64,000 bases of DNA from Leuctra nigra (taxonomy: Eukaryota > Arthropoda > Insecta > Plecoptera > Leuctridae). The notes under the pieces were generated by a model. That model was not told the origin of the DNA, did not search any database, and saw nothing but the letters and a program-made list of their open reading frames with translations. The position numbers and the translations under genes are program-made. Every line of letters starts with the position of its first letter. The first letter of the stretch is position 1. Where the stretch lies: contig OW203765.1 of assembly GCA_934045905.1 (NCBI GenBank), forward strand, positions 29,793,997 through 29,857,996, written 5' to 3'. Shown here one piece after another: positions 43,974 to 56,405 of the stretch.

Positions 43974-45496
43974 TAAATTGATTATTATCGTTGATGTTTT
44001 TATCACTTTGGCTGTGGAGGCTGTGAAAACTTTGCCAATATTTCGACGGAGGGAGAATGAGTACTTGATAAAAACCTAGACGTGATGCATTGTTATAGGT
44101 ATTGTGTAAGGACAATTTTATGATGCAATTGGATAAGAAATTTAAGTGTTTGAGTTTAAGTTGTATAAGTTGTATGATCTGCTTATTGGAAAAGGAACAA
44201 CGCAATAGGTATGTACAATGTCTTGTGTGTATTCCTAATAATTGTTGAAAAAAAATGTTTTTGAGTTTTTTAAATTTTCTTTGTATGCCCACTTAGTGTA
44301 CCTATTTAGTAAAAATTATTCTTAAATTATTAAGGATGTAGGGCAAAGGGATCTAGCAATTTTCAGACCGATGCAAATTAAAATACTAAGTGTTGGCATT
44401 TCAGATGGCATTTCTTATATTTGTAGGTAATTAAATAATGAAAAGGATTTAATCTTACTCAATCCAATAAAATAAAATAACAATGATAACCATTGAACGA
44501 ATCCTGACCCAAAATGCCATAACGCTACTTATAGTGAGCACTGGCAGAGGATTTATCACATTATCAACAGATATACACGATGCTTAAATATTCACTCAAA
44601 ATTTACAATATTCAATTTCAAAAGACATGAATTTATTTGATCTCAAATATTCCCTATTTTTCAGTTCACTCAGACACCAATAAAAGCGCAATCCGAAAAT
44701 CATACACCCAGTCAAAATATTCAAATATTTCACTACCTAACACACAACCTTGTAAACCGCTCCTCCATTTGAATAACAACAATGTCTTTATATTGCATAA
44801 AGAAAACAAAATAATGTCTACTTTGCTTGCATTGTCATCGTTATTGTAAAGAAAAACGTCGGTGGTGTGGAAAACTCCCGCTCTATTTTACACTTGGTTA
44901 GACGTTTTATTGTATCCTTCCGCCAGCCGCATCACTCGCCTTCCGCGATATTCTTTGCTGCAAACCGTCAAAATGTAGCACACAAATTGTTTGAGTTACA
45001 TTTTAGCATAATAACAGCAGGGACTGGAAATGTCCGTGTAAGAAGGAAGGGATAAGGGAAATACGGTTTAGATGGGGTGGAAAAGTAGGGTGAGGATTGA
45101 GATGTACGAGCTGTCAAATGATGCAGTTCTCAATGTTATACGTCATGTTTTGTGTTGATTATAGCAGGGTATTCTGTTTTCAACATATAAAGATCTCTGA
45201 TAATAATTGAAAATGCAAACATTAGCGTCTTTTGTTAATGTAAGTGTAAAAATCTTTCCTGTGAGGTACAAGTCCCGTATTTTAGTGTCCACATTTTTGG
45301 ATTGAAGCTCTCACCTGCAATATAAGTGAAATCAATAAACACAATTATATGGAAGTATAGGTACCTTATGTACACTGACTGGTCACCATTACAAATGTGA
45401 AATGAATTTAGAATTACTGGTTTTTGACGTCACCTCTAGAAATATTGAAAGTTACATACCTGTATAGTTTTTTGTACCACGAGGAGGGGAAGAATC
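43974..45496. other. Non-coding stretch
   Basis: AT-rich DNA with no recognised gene. Short frames at 44637, 44867 and on the minus strand to 44292 have no domain. A TGACGTCA lies at 45425-45432. Confidence 0.5.
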
Positions 45497-45753
45497 GACG
45501 GCTGGGTAGTGAGTTTGATCTTGAAGAGTTTTTTAATCGATTTTTATCAATATCTTTTTCCAGTGCAATTGTTAACAAAATAGGGCTATGGACGTGAATT
45601 CAGAACAGTTAAATGAAAATAATTTCATAGCTTGGAATAAGTTATTAGTTTTATTTTGTCCAGCAGGCGTTTAGAGCCCGAAAATTTTGGAAAAAGATAT
45701 TGATAATAATCGATTAAAAAACTCTTCAAGGTCAAACTCACTACCCAGCCGTC
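45497..45753. mobile_element. TTAA-type MITE, copy 1
   Basis: Terminal inverted repeats of about 66 bp start GACGGCTGGGTAGTGAG. Followed by TTAA on the right; the left flank is AATC, so that side has mutated. The internal 120 bp matches copy 2 at 52613-52868. TTAA duplication is typical of piggyBac or Kolobok elements. Confidence 0.75.
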
Positions 45754-47745
45754 TTAACACATGTTAGGCAGTGAAAAGTCTAGTTACTTACATAAATATT
45801 GAACCAATTAGGCTTACCGTTGGGTAAACCCGATTTTTCTATAAATACCTCCACTTCACGATTGAGCAGCTGTTCGTGAGATTCTTCAAATTTTCTTAGT
45901 AATCTAAACAAAGTCCTCAGAAAAGAACTGTTTTTTGAAAACGACAAAAATTAGTGTTTAAATTACACTTTTTGACAGTCTCAGCTGACAGTTGCTTAAG
46001 ATTAAAAAATGCAAAGTCTTGTTAAAATTAGATGTTTAAGCAAGATAATTTTGGGCTGTAGGAACGCTTCCATTACTGTGGGGTGGGGGTGGGGGTTAAG
46101 TCTGTGGAGAAGATCCTGGATTCTCAACAATATTGAAGTCAGCCTGGAACGAAGATCGTGCTTTTCAAAACGGTTATTTGGGTTGGGGGGGGGGGGGGGG
46201 GAGTTACCCTATGATAATTGCCTTGATTAAATGCGCACAATTCTGCACCGAGTAATTTTCTCTTCCCTCGACATGTCATAAAATCATGATATTTATTCAT
46301 GTCCATGACTTTATTGCTCGTAAGTCATATCATGGTGCTCTTTACGTTGACAGTTTATGACTGTTACGATATCTGCCATGCCAGTCATAAGAGTGCACTC
46401 AAATGAACTGCAAGCTAGGAACATAACTAGGATGAATATTTCAACGAGATGTAACACAAGTAGATATAGAGATGTATTTATGTAAGGAGTCAGCTGGAAG
46501 CTGTGCATGTTTTCTGATTACTTGGAAAACGCCCGTAATAACGCGTTTGAGCGAGCATTCGTGTGCTTGTAAATAATACGCTTAGTAATATAATAGTTGC
46601 AATGCTGATCTGTATGTCGTGGATGCAGGTGGAAAAGGACAATGAAAGGGATCAATGTGCACATTATTTATCTGTACTTACTCTAGAGGTAAAAGGCCCG
46701 GTGTACATTTCATCGATTTTGTGTTGTAGACTTTTGAAATCATGTAATCAAGTTCCTTCAGTTTTAATATGACTAACGTAAACAATTACTGTTATATTGT
46801 GCGTATTTTCTTAGAATGTCACTATAACAAATATGATTGAAGATGAAGGTAGAAATGATTATGAAAAATGGCGCATATTTGGTGCAAAATTCCTAGTCAT
46901 TCAGATTTCCAAAATTCAACATAAGGGGGACTAACTTAACGCTCTCAAAAAACAGGTAAATAAATAATATATTTTTGCCAGAATTGTTCAAAGAAGTGGT
47001 TTGTCCGATTGCAAAACGAATTTTAATGGGACATGTTTTGATTCCATCAAACCGGAATCGGAACCCATATAATTTTTTTAGGTGGAACCGGAACCGGAAC
47101 CCTTTTAAATATTAAACATTATTTGGGTTCCATAACGGTTCCATAAGGGTTCTTGAAATAATTAATGTCATTGAATTTTTACTTCATTTCCTTTCAAATC
47201 TGAAATTATTCACTACCATTCACAATTTTTCAAATAAATGATCATTGAGTCAAACTAATATTAGACATTCTGTGCGTATAAGTTCCCAAAAGTCGATTAA
47301 AAAAATTGAATAATTGTCTGAATTTGATGTAACCGATTGGAACCCTTATGGAACCAAAGTGAAACCGGAACCGGATTCGGAACCGTTATTTTTTTTCTTT
47401 TCCAGAAACCGGAACCGGAACCTATATTTTTAAAAACTTGGAACCGGTACCGGAACCGGAACCGTTATTCATTTGGGTTCCAGTCCTTGATTTTAAACTG
47501 AGGAAAAAAGTTCCGGAATTAAGTTGCAGTCTATGGTAATACACAGAGTTTTCTGAAGTGGAGCTTAAGCTAACTGTAGCTTAAACTAATGGCAATACCG
47601 GCTCTAAGTCACCCAGTGTCTAAGTGCTAGACAGCCATATAACCATATGACCTTTGACCCATGTCTGTATACCTCAGCAGTCGCCGGTGAGACATCGTAA
47701 AAATTAATTGCTTTTGCATAGCATAAAACTGTAGGTAGGTAAGGA
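45754..47745. other. Non-coding stretch with a GGAACC repeat
   Basis: No gene seen. It contains a G15 run near 46187-46201 and a GGAACC-rich degenerate repeat (47050-47475) described separately. The short frames are unconvincing. Confidence 0.45.
47050..47475. repeat. GGAACC-rich inverted repeat
   Basis: Multiple CCGGAACC words flank a perfect 16-bp inverted repeat, GGTTCCATAAGGGTTC and its complement, about 190 bp apart. The right edge reads GGGTTCCAGTCCTTG. It looks like a decayed MITE, but the left terminus and target duplication were not found. Confidence 0.45.
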
Positions 47746-48142
47746 TCCCCATAAAAAACACTTCGTGTAAAAATACCAGCCAAGTCTCTTCAACAAAAAA
47801 AAAATGAAATCTAAAAATTCTGCACTGAAAAGTAATGATATCAAAAAATTTGCCAAGTCAAAACTTTATTTGAAAATCAAAAAATACTTGGCGCATCGTG
47901 TACATAAATAGCTTGGAAGTATAAGCCAATTATAAATTATACATGAAATATACATACATAGTATACCTATAATGCCCTAAAAAAAACGATGCGCCAAGTA
48001 TTTTTTGATTTTCAAATAAAGTTTTGACTTGGCAAATTTTTTGATATCATTACTTTTCAGTGCAGAATTTTTAGATTTCATATTTTTTTTTTGTTGAAGA
48101 GACTTGGCTGGTATTTTTACACGAAGTGTTTTTTATGGGGAT
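47746..48142. mobile_element. Foldback hairpin FB-3
   Basis: The third member of the FB-1/FB-2 family, with the same tips (ATCCCCATAAAAAACACT) and inner word CTTGGCGCATCGT. It is again followed directly by the shared ATATCACT and TTTAGTTTATT sequence of the composite unit. Confidence 0.85.
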
Positions 48143-49325
48143 ATCACTCCTTTTTTTAGTTTATTCTAACAACTTGTGACACATATGAAATGAACAATTA
48201 CTAAATATTTTAAAAAATCATCACCCTTTACAATTTCGTTACCACTAATGAATAGCAGCGTATGGTCCTAAATAATTGCTTTAAATGATCTTTCACGAAG
48301 AATAGCAAAGGTTTCATTCCAATCAGTCAACCCAGTTCCGAGATATGGAAACACTTCGGTTTTCAAAATGGCTGCTGAACTTTCTGCAATGCCATATAGA
48401 ATTTATTTCTATAAATGATGTGTATCATTTTAAGCTTTCTGAATATGTATTTATTGTATAGGAGGGAATTATAATAATTTATACATTTGAATGACGTCAT
48501 TTCCGGTTTCATAAATAGGAAAATTCTATTTGTACTGTTCATATTCCATAGAGATGGCCATCCGAATCGTTTGGCGCTAGTTTCATACCGATTTGTCTAC
48601 CAGTTTTTGAGATATGACGTTACTTCCGGTTTATAAATGGCGGCTGAAATCTCTGACCCCTTGAAGTATATTTGAAACATGATTATAATTTTATAAGCTG
48701 TCTCAAATAGTATATTTATTGCATCAAAATAAAAATTTGTGAGATTATTAAAATGTGTGACGTCATTTCCGGTTTAGGTATGGGAAACTGCAAATATTGG
48801 TGATAATACATAAAGTTGACCGTCTAAATTGTTTTGCGCTGGTTTCGTTGAAATCTATTTAGCCGTTATTGAGATATGATGTCACTTCCGGTTTCAAAAT
48901 GGCGGCTTCCGGTTGGTTTTATAACAAGTCACATGAGACGTCAAAAGTACATACGTTACATAAATATCAAAATAATCGGATCAACCTTTGTTGCCAAAAA
49001 GCCAATCGATGTATTTAAAATGTCATTACGTCATTTCCGGTTTCTTTAACATAATGTTTTGTCTTTTGCTACGTATCATGCATATAGATGACCGTCTGGA
49101 TCGTTTGGCGCAATTTTCGTTCCAATCGGTCCAGCCGTTGACGAGATATGACGTCACTTCCGGTTTCAAAATGGCGGCACAAAAAATTCATGGGGGCAAG
49201 GTTAAATCAGACGCCAAAAGTGCACACGTGGTAAAAATGTGGGATCAATCGGTTCAGCCGTTTAGGCTGTGGCCTGTTTACCGGATTTGAGCTCCAGCCT
49301 ACTACTACTACTACTACTACTGAGA
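48143..49325 (+). repeat. CRE/ETS/YY1-like monomer array, unit 3
   Basis: The same four-monomer array, slightly more diverged than units 1 and 2. Perfect TGACGTCA at 48492, 48758 and 49149; other monomers have one-base variants (TGATGTCA, TTACGTCA). AAAATGGCGGC occurs near 48895 and 49168. It ends with a short CTA tract. Confidence 0.8.
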
Positions 49326-49335
49326 TTATTACTGA

Positions 49336-49616
49336 TTATTATTATGAAAACCGCCCTAAAACACGATTTTCACGGCCCTATAGCTCGCAAAGGACGTAAC
49401 CTATTGTTCCCAAATTTTGTATATGTGGTGGTGGGGTGGGCCATAGCTCGAAATTAAGATAATTCGCAACAATGTGAGATATCCCAATTTTAAGATCCAG
49501 TAGGCCGAAAATGCCACTTTGACGCTTACAGTAAAAGTGGGTTTGCTCCAGCCTTTTTAAATGAGTGTGTGCGCGCGCCGTACGACTTGGCTGGCGTGGA
49601 GCGACCGCTCCACTAG
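49336..49616 (+). repeat. Palindrome/CTAG-ended block, copy 3
   Basis: Completes the third composite unit in the same order as unit 2: foldback, monomers, CTA tract, block. It ends with the TGGAGCG...CGCTCCA palindrome and CTAG (49613-49616), followed by ATT. Confidence 0.65.
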
Positions 49617-49957
49617 ATTATAAGAAATCACTTTTGAGGTACGCCCCGAAATATCATAAAAGTAAAAAGAGGAAGATTTTGCAATTAAGAACAAAAGCGA
49701 ACTCTATTTTGACATTTCTATATCACATAAGATGTGACGTGTGTGATTTATGATGATGATGATAGGTCCTGGTTCGATGCCCGGAGGATGCACTTTCGGG
49801 TCAAAAGTCACTAGTTAGACGAAGTGAATAGGAGAAAATGTCTTAACATTTGAACATTTTACTTAGTTGAAGATCGGAATTAGTTATGATGGGAAATACG
49901 GATCTTCAAGCGATCGACAAACGATCTTTTCGAAACGCAATAGTAACGACACGCAAA

Positions 49958-50330
49958 CTTAACGAAATACATAAATATCGATACTCAAATATAAAGAAAA
50001 TAAATAATATCGTCGTTAAAATTTAACGAAATACAAAAATATCGATGATCAAACTTAACGAAGTACATAAATATCGATACTCAAATATAAAGAAAATAAA
50101 TAATATCGACACTAAAATTTAACGAAATGCAAAAATATCGATAATCAAACTTAACGAAATACATAAATATCGATACTTAAATATAAAGAAATTAAATAAT
50201 ATCGACACTAAAATTTTACGAAATGCAAAAATATCGATGATCAATCTTAACGAAATGCAAAAATATCGATGATCAATCTTAACGAAATACATAAATAGCG
50301 ATACTCAAAGTTAAAAATAAAACAGTTTGA
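49958..50330. repeat. Tandem repeat, 96-bp period
   Basis: CTTAACGAARTACATAAATA begins at 49958, 50054 and 50150, with partial units after that. Each unit has several ATCGAT palindromes and an internal half-unit of about 36-48 bp. It is AT-rich, satellite-like and encodes nothing. Confidence 0.8.
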
Positions 50331-51776
50331 TACTCAAACAAATCGAATCAAAAATCAAAATTCGTTACTAACAGTTGATGAAACATAAAACACGTGTCAG
50401 TGACATTATGTTCTTTGTTCCTCACAACCCATTGACATTTGCAGACGAGTGGGAGGGCAGCTTATTGTAATACCTACTTTGTAAATACACTAATTCCACT
50501 GATGTCTGGAATCAAATTGAATAACTACATGCACAGAGCATGAAAGTGAAGTTACCCCATACATGGATATCAATTGTTTGCTATTGTTTGCATGTAAATG
50601 CTCTACCGTGTATAATGCTACCATACCGTATCGAGTATAATACAATAGAGCATAAATATAACTGTCAAGTGGAGAATTTACACTTTTAATTCCTTATTAT
50701 TTATAATCATATCTGAGAGTGTACAGGAGCTAAATCAAAAGAAGAAAAATGGACTACGGAACTGAGGATTAGTATTTGGAAATGTCAGTTATTATTAAAA
50801 CACGTACAAAGCTAATTCAATATGGAAGAACAGTTCTTAAAATTTATTGTAAGATATGAAATATATTAAATGTAAGAAGAAATTGGCATGGATGTAAATG
50901 ATATAACAAAATAATCAGTTCAATGGTTTGAACAAAAAAAGCACACAATTATTTTGAATAAAAGCTCATGGAAGTAAAATTCCAGTTTTAATACAAAGAG
51001 AGTGAGGATTAGGGCAAGTGCGAAAATCTGTAATTTAGAGTGAACGATCCCACAAAAATAGCTTCATTTACGAATATTATCTTCGGCAATATTTTTGTCT
51101 GCGGATGAATATTGGAGCAGAGATTCCTTCTCAACATGTGACCATGTGGGTTGTGAGCGATTTCCAGACATGTCAAACACAGTACAATCACGCGTACCAA
51201 CGTGCTATTTAGCGAACATAGGATTATTGAAGGGGTGCTGTGGGGGAGGTTAGTTCCATACGGTTTGCCAGCCTGTCGAATACAATTTCAATGATAAAGG
51301 AAAGATCAGGGGTATGCAAATGTGACACAGCTCTATAATATATCAATATTCTTCAATATTTGAAGATACATTTGAGATAAAATGTTTGATTTATGACCCT
51401 ATTCGTTGGAACTGAATGCTCTGTAGAGATTTCAAAAATATCTGAAAACTAAAATTTTAAAATAAAATTATGAAAACAAAATAATACAAAATCTGTGCCT
51501 GGATGAATTTTCTGCGAAAGAGTTTTCGACAAAATTAATCTGATTAATCGACACTAAAACACAATAAACGCACTTTTAGACATTCCGAGATAATCGCGGA
51601 AAAACATCTATGATAGTACCTTTAAGTATTTTCATTATTAAAATTACATTATTTAACGTACAATAGATACGAATATTTATTTTTATCCAATGACAATATT
51701 TTTGTATTAATCAGAGCTTGCGTATAAAATCCCACCTTTATCTCAAAATCGTAAATTTTTAATTTCTTTCATTTTG
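50331..51776. other. Non-coding stretch
   Basis: AT-rich with no recognised gene, RNA or repeat. The 63-residue minus-strand frame at 51009-51200 has no domain. Confidence 0.5.
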
Positions 51777-51784
51777 ATCCTAAA

Positions 51785-52292
51785 CAGTGTTGTGAGTTAT
51801 CTAGATAAAATTATCTAGATAATTATCTAAATAATTATTTTGTATCTATTATCTTATCTAGATAATTAAATAATTGGTTATCTTTATCTTTATCTAGATA
51901 AAAATACTGTTATCTATTGGCAATTATCTAGATAAAAAATATAAAATTAAAAATGCTTGTATGTATGAACATGCACAATTCTCAAATGAGAGAGGATAGA
52001 AAAAATAAAAATCATCTCCGTTTAGTAACATTATTTGGCTTGGTTTGACGGCTCAATTTTTTATAAAAACTAAAGTACCGAATTTAGGATTTAGAAATAA
52101 TTAGGGAACAATGGTATTTGGTAAAAAAATTATCTATTATCTATAACAATTATCTAGATAATTATTTGTTATCTTTATCTATTATCTAGATGATTTCTTG
52201 AAAACTTATCTATTATCTTATCTAGATAAATTTTTGGCAGGTTATCTTTATCTTTATCTAGATAAAAATAAAATTATCTAATCACAACACTG
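51785..52292. mobile_element. hAT-type MITE, 508 bp, with 8-bp target duplication
   Basis: The ends are CAGTGTTGTGA and its complement, the standard hAT terminus. A perfect 8-bp direct repeat ATCCTAAA flanks both sides (51777-51784, 52293-52300). The interior is dominated by TTATCTAGATAA palindromes at both ends (51797-51935 and 52120-52280) around a unique AT-rich core. It has no transposase and depends on a hAT enzyme elsewhere. The intact duplication points to fairly recent insertion. Confidence 0.9.
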
Positions 52293-52612
52293 ATCCTAAA
52301 GTAGGCACGGGCATGCACGTTTACTATTAACAGCCTCACTTTGGTCACCCTTGTATCGCCATTACATCGAGCTGCACAAACAGTAGGGGGAAATTCACAG
52401 AATTCTCTGCCAATAAATCCCGCATGATCAAAGCTCTGCTAGGTAAAAATCTGTGCAGCCATCAGTGGGAATTAAAGCCGGTGATAATAATGTCATTTCA
52501 CTAACTAGAGTGCTATGGGCATGGACAGCAATATGAACCGATGATGATGGTTAGGGCTAGGAAGTTTAGGACCTGTGAAACGTCCAAAAAGGCAGGCAAA
52601 GAGTACCTTTAA

Positions 52613-52868
52613 GAGGGCTTGGTAGTGAGCGTGGTCTTGACGAGTTTTTTTATCGATTTTTATCAATATCTTTTTCCAGTGTAATTGTTAACAAAATAGG
52701 GCTATGGACGTGAATTCAGAACAGTTCAATGAAAATAATTTCATAGTTTGGAATAAGTTATTAGTTTTATTTGTCCAACAGGTGTTTAGAACCCGAAAAT
52801 TTAGTAAAAAGATATTAATAAAAATCGATTAAAAAACTCTTCAAGGTCAAACTCACTACCCAGCCGTC
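52613..52868. mobile_element. TTAA-type MITE, copy 2
   Basis: Same family as 45497-45753, 256 bp long. It is flanked by TTAA on both sides (52609-52612 and 52869-52872), which establishes the target preference. The left terminus has a few substitutions (GAGGGCTTGG instead of GACGGCTGGG). Confidence 0.8.
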
Positions 52869-52872
52869 TTAA

Positions 52873-55812
52873 AAGGATTATAAAATCCCGAAAAAGGACC
52901 AATGAAATGGTATGCTTTGTAATATTCGTCAACATTTTATTCGATTTATTAGTTTAGGAGTTGAATTTGGAGAACGATATTAAAATGAACTTACATCATT
53001 GTATGAATGTGTCAATGTGTCAAGTCAAGTATCGCTGTTGGTCATCCAAGTGCAGGATGGACATTTTGTTAAGGCAACAATCTCTTAAATCAAATAATTT
53101 ATATTTTTTTCCCTCAATAATTTAAAAAAAAATCAAGAAAAGGACTGAATTCATAAAAAAAAGTGAGAAAAAGGCATTTTCAGGCAAAATAAAACACTCA
53201 TTTCCAAATCAGCTACACATGAAACATATTTATGTATCATTTTTAACTATGTCTGAACAAAAAATAAAAAAAGTGATATGTCCTAAACATCCTCCCAATG
53301 ATGGTAGATCAGTTGTCAGTATCGTCATGCTTGTTGTATCTTATTGTGTGCTTGCATTTTAAAGATTATTAAAATGTACATTGTTGATTGAATTGTAAAT
53401 TGCATCCTGTTTGTTTTTAAAATTCTTAGAAGATGTTTTAAGTGAAACGGAACTGTGCTGACTAAAGAATTTAATAAATAAGCAGGATGTTATATCCCTT
53501 AGAATCAACTATGTTAGATGTTGCAACGATGTTTGTAGAATACGCATTATTTTGATTATGTTTGATGTATGTATAACATAATATTAATACATTATTGGTA
53601 CTTTGATAAAAAAAAAATTGTATGGAAACCAGGCATTTCAAATAATATTTCTGGTTATCTGGTGTTTGTTAATGGAAATATGAATTAACATAATGTGAGG
53701 ATAATAAAAATATTCTATATTTAATAAACCTTTCGTTGTCAAAGTAAGACCCAAACCAATAATGTTAATGAACTCTAAATTTTTCAGCTATTTAGAGAAT
53801 TCGATCAAACTATAGTTGGGGACAATACACACAAAGAAATAAAATGAGTACGACATAATTTGATGTACTACATAAAACAATACGTGTATGGGTAGCGTCA
53901 AGTTAAAATATGTTATATTTATTTATTTGATTTGTTTGTTTGTTCGATTTCATTCAAAACATCCGCCAGTATCACTGTGTTAGCATTATAAGCAAACACA
54001 AATCGACGATATTTTGCTATCAAATTATTTATCAAGGTAGGTCCATTTTCATCATAAACCGAGCACCATTTGTTTAAGACAATCACATATTCATTACCAC
54101 CGAAGTTATTTTGATGACTCTATGATGTCCCGGATTCGAGCCCCCGTCGCGCTGCATACAATTTGAATATCTCAATTGATTTGAAAATATAGGTATGTAT
54201 ATTACCCCGGCCCTGACTCTAATGGTATATCACAGAGGGTAGCCTATTGTCCCTGATTACTGGGTTTGGCAGAAGCAACAGGGCAATCAGAGAAGCATGG
54301 TTAGGTACAGACAGAGTGGGGACAAAGTCATCATAAATTACAACTGTATTTATTCAAATTTGAATTTATTGAATTACGTTTTTTTATAGTTGGTCGGATG
54401 GTCTTTTGACATTTAAAATTGTGTTGAATATAGTTAATGGTTGTTGAAAAAAGAATGGCAAACAAATATCCAGGTGTTAGAATGATACAAAATTGCGGTT
54501 TGTCATGTTCAATATAATGAAAAGAACGTTTATGGTTATCAAAGGCGAGACAACACAAAAACAGGTAGTTAGAAAAATAACCGCGACTTTTTTTTTAATT
54601 TCCAATGCCATGAGGTGTTCTGAAATCGTTCATGAAAATATTCAAGGTGAGGTTGAAATTTTATCGGAACTAAAGATATATCTATAACTTTGATTTTCAA
54701 TAATTATGAAGGTGAAGATTTTATTTTCAATAATAGGGAAGTGACGTGAAGTTTAGATTTTAGAATAATAAATATTTTATGAAAGTTGAGATGTTGTTAA
54801 AGACAGATGTGGTATTATTTTTGTTGTGTGATGAATAGTTTTCAAGGAACGAATTTACCAAGTTTGGTAGATGTAGCTGTCCATGAAACACAATTTGACG
54901 TCACACGCCGAGTCGGGCCGTCTAGATAATGTTAGCCAGAGCCGGTTCTATGCATCCCGTAACACAGGGAACACGGCGTGTGACGTACAGCTTGTTTTTG
55001 CAGAGAAGTGAAATGTCGAAAACTAATAAATTAATTATGGGAAATATATGAATTAAAAAAATTAATAAAATTTCACATTGCTCTTTGAGGCCATTCTGTA
55101 TATAGACAAAATATAATCTCAACATTCACATATTCCCCATTGTGTTCGGTGGATTCAAATGTATTTTAAACTTGATTATATATTTGTTGACGACATTGTA
55201 TTCCTCAAACATATTTTTTAAATTAGGGAGGAAGGAAAAGTTGTTAAAATTGATTTGTAAAATGTTCCTTTTTGAGTATAACGTTTTTTGCCTCAGTGAA
55301 CTTTTAAACATTTAAAACTGCAGATAATAGCATTCAAATCCTCCGAATGAGCTATTCAATAATTAATAATTACATTTTCCAAAGAGTTCCTTTAACATGT
55401 TTCTTAATATTATTTATGGATGTATTTTACCAAAATATTATAAGCTTAATTCACATAAGTATCTGTAAATGACCTCGGTGAGAGAACAAAAATTTTAGAA
55501 TTTGAACGCTTTTACAACCTAAAATTACAATGGAAATCGCACTGAAATGATTCAACATTTGTTACCACAACCACACGCTTAAACCTGAAGAATTTCGTAG
55601 GCGGCATACGCATTATATTTTCTCCGCTTTCCACCTCCGCCAATTGCCAGGAGATAAGCTAAAGACCACAGGGATTTTCACATATCATATTTCCCAAGCA
55701 GAACGTGCGCGCGCACCTCTAGGAAATGAATGTAGAGGGTAATAATAAATTTATGCGGAGTAAATCGAGTTCAACATAATATAGTGTAATGGAGGATTCT
55801 AAAAGTGAGGGG
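52873..55812. other. Non-coding stretch
   Basis: No gene recognised. It has AT-rich sequence, a CCCGGATTCGAGCCCCCG patch near 54128 that resembles a degenerate Pol III B box, and a TGACGTCA at 54896-54903. Short frames are chance. Confidence 0.45.
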
Positions 55813-56405
55813 GTTTACCGGGGAGCTGGGGGGGGGGGGGATAATCTCAAGGGATGCTCGATAGAGAGGAAACACGAAATAGTACAATGAAAAATTGGGT
55901 AATTATAGGTAACAGTGTTTGTACGAAGGTGTATATGGGTATAGCTGCATAAAAATTAGTATTACTTTATTGTCGCATTATTGCATTTTGGATAAAGCCT
56001 GTCAAATGTCAAGTGAAAACACTGCCGCCATTTTAGTTGAAGTGGTTGATGCTACGATCACGTTGAAGTATGTATTTGTTCAGCCTACGAATATTTTAAA
56101 TTTGATCCCCGGTTTACCGGGGAGCTGGGGGGGGGGGGATAATCTCAAGGGATGCTCGATAGAGAGGAAACACGAAATAGTACAATGAAAAATTGGGTAA
56201 TTATAGGTAACAGTGTTTGTACGAAGGTGTATATGGGTATAGCTGCATAAAAATTAGTATTACTTTATTGTCGCTTTATTGCATTTTGGATAAAGCCTGT
56301 CAAATGTCAAGTGAAAACACTGCCGCCATTTTAGTTGAAGTGGTTGATGCTACGATCACGTTGAAGTATTTATTTGTTCAGCCTACGAATATTTTAAATT
56401 TGAGC
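55813..56405 (+). repeat. Tandem duplication, 299-bp unit, two copies
   Basis: GTTTACCGGGGAGCTGGGG begins at 55813 and again at 56112. Both copies contain a G9-12 run, a GATAATCTCAAGGGATGCTC word and the same short frame (MYEGVYGYSCIKISITLLS...). They differ at only a few positions. The frame is preserved in both copies but resembles no known family, and two copies are too few to infer coding constraint. Confidence 0.85.

Noticed and set aside
49760..49785. GGTTCGATGCCCGG as a tRNA B box
   Set aside because: No A box, no stems and no T tract at the right distance.
54125..54160. CGGATTCGAGCCCCCG as part of a tRNA or SINE
   Set aside because: Only a degenerate B box is present; the upstream sequence does not fold as a tRNA and no second copy was found.
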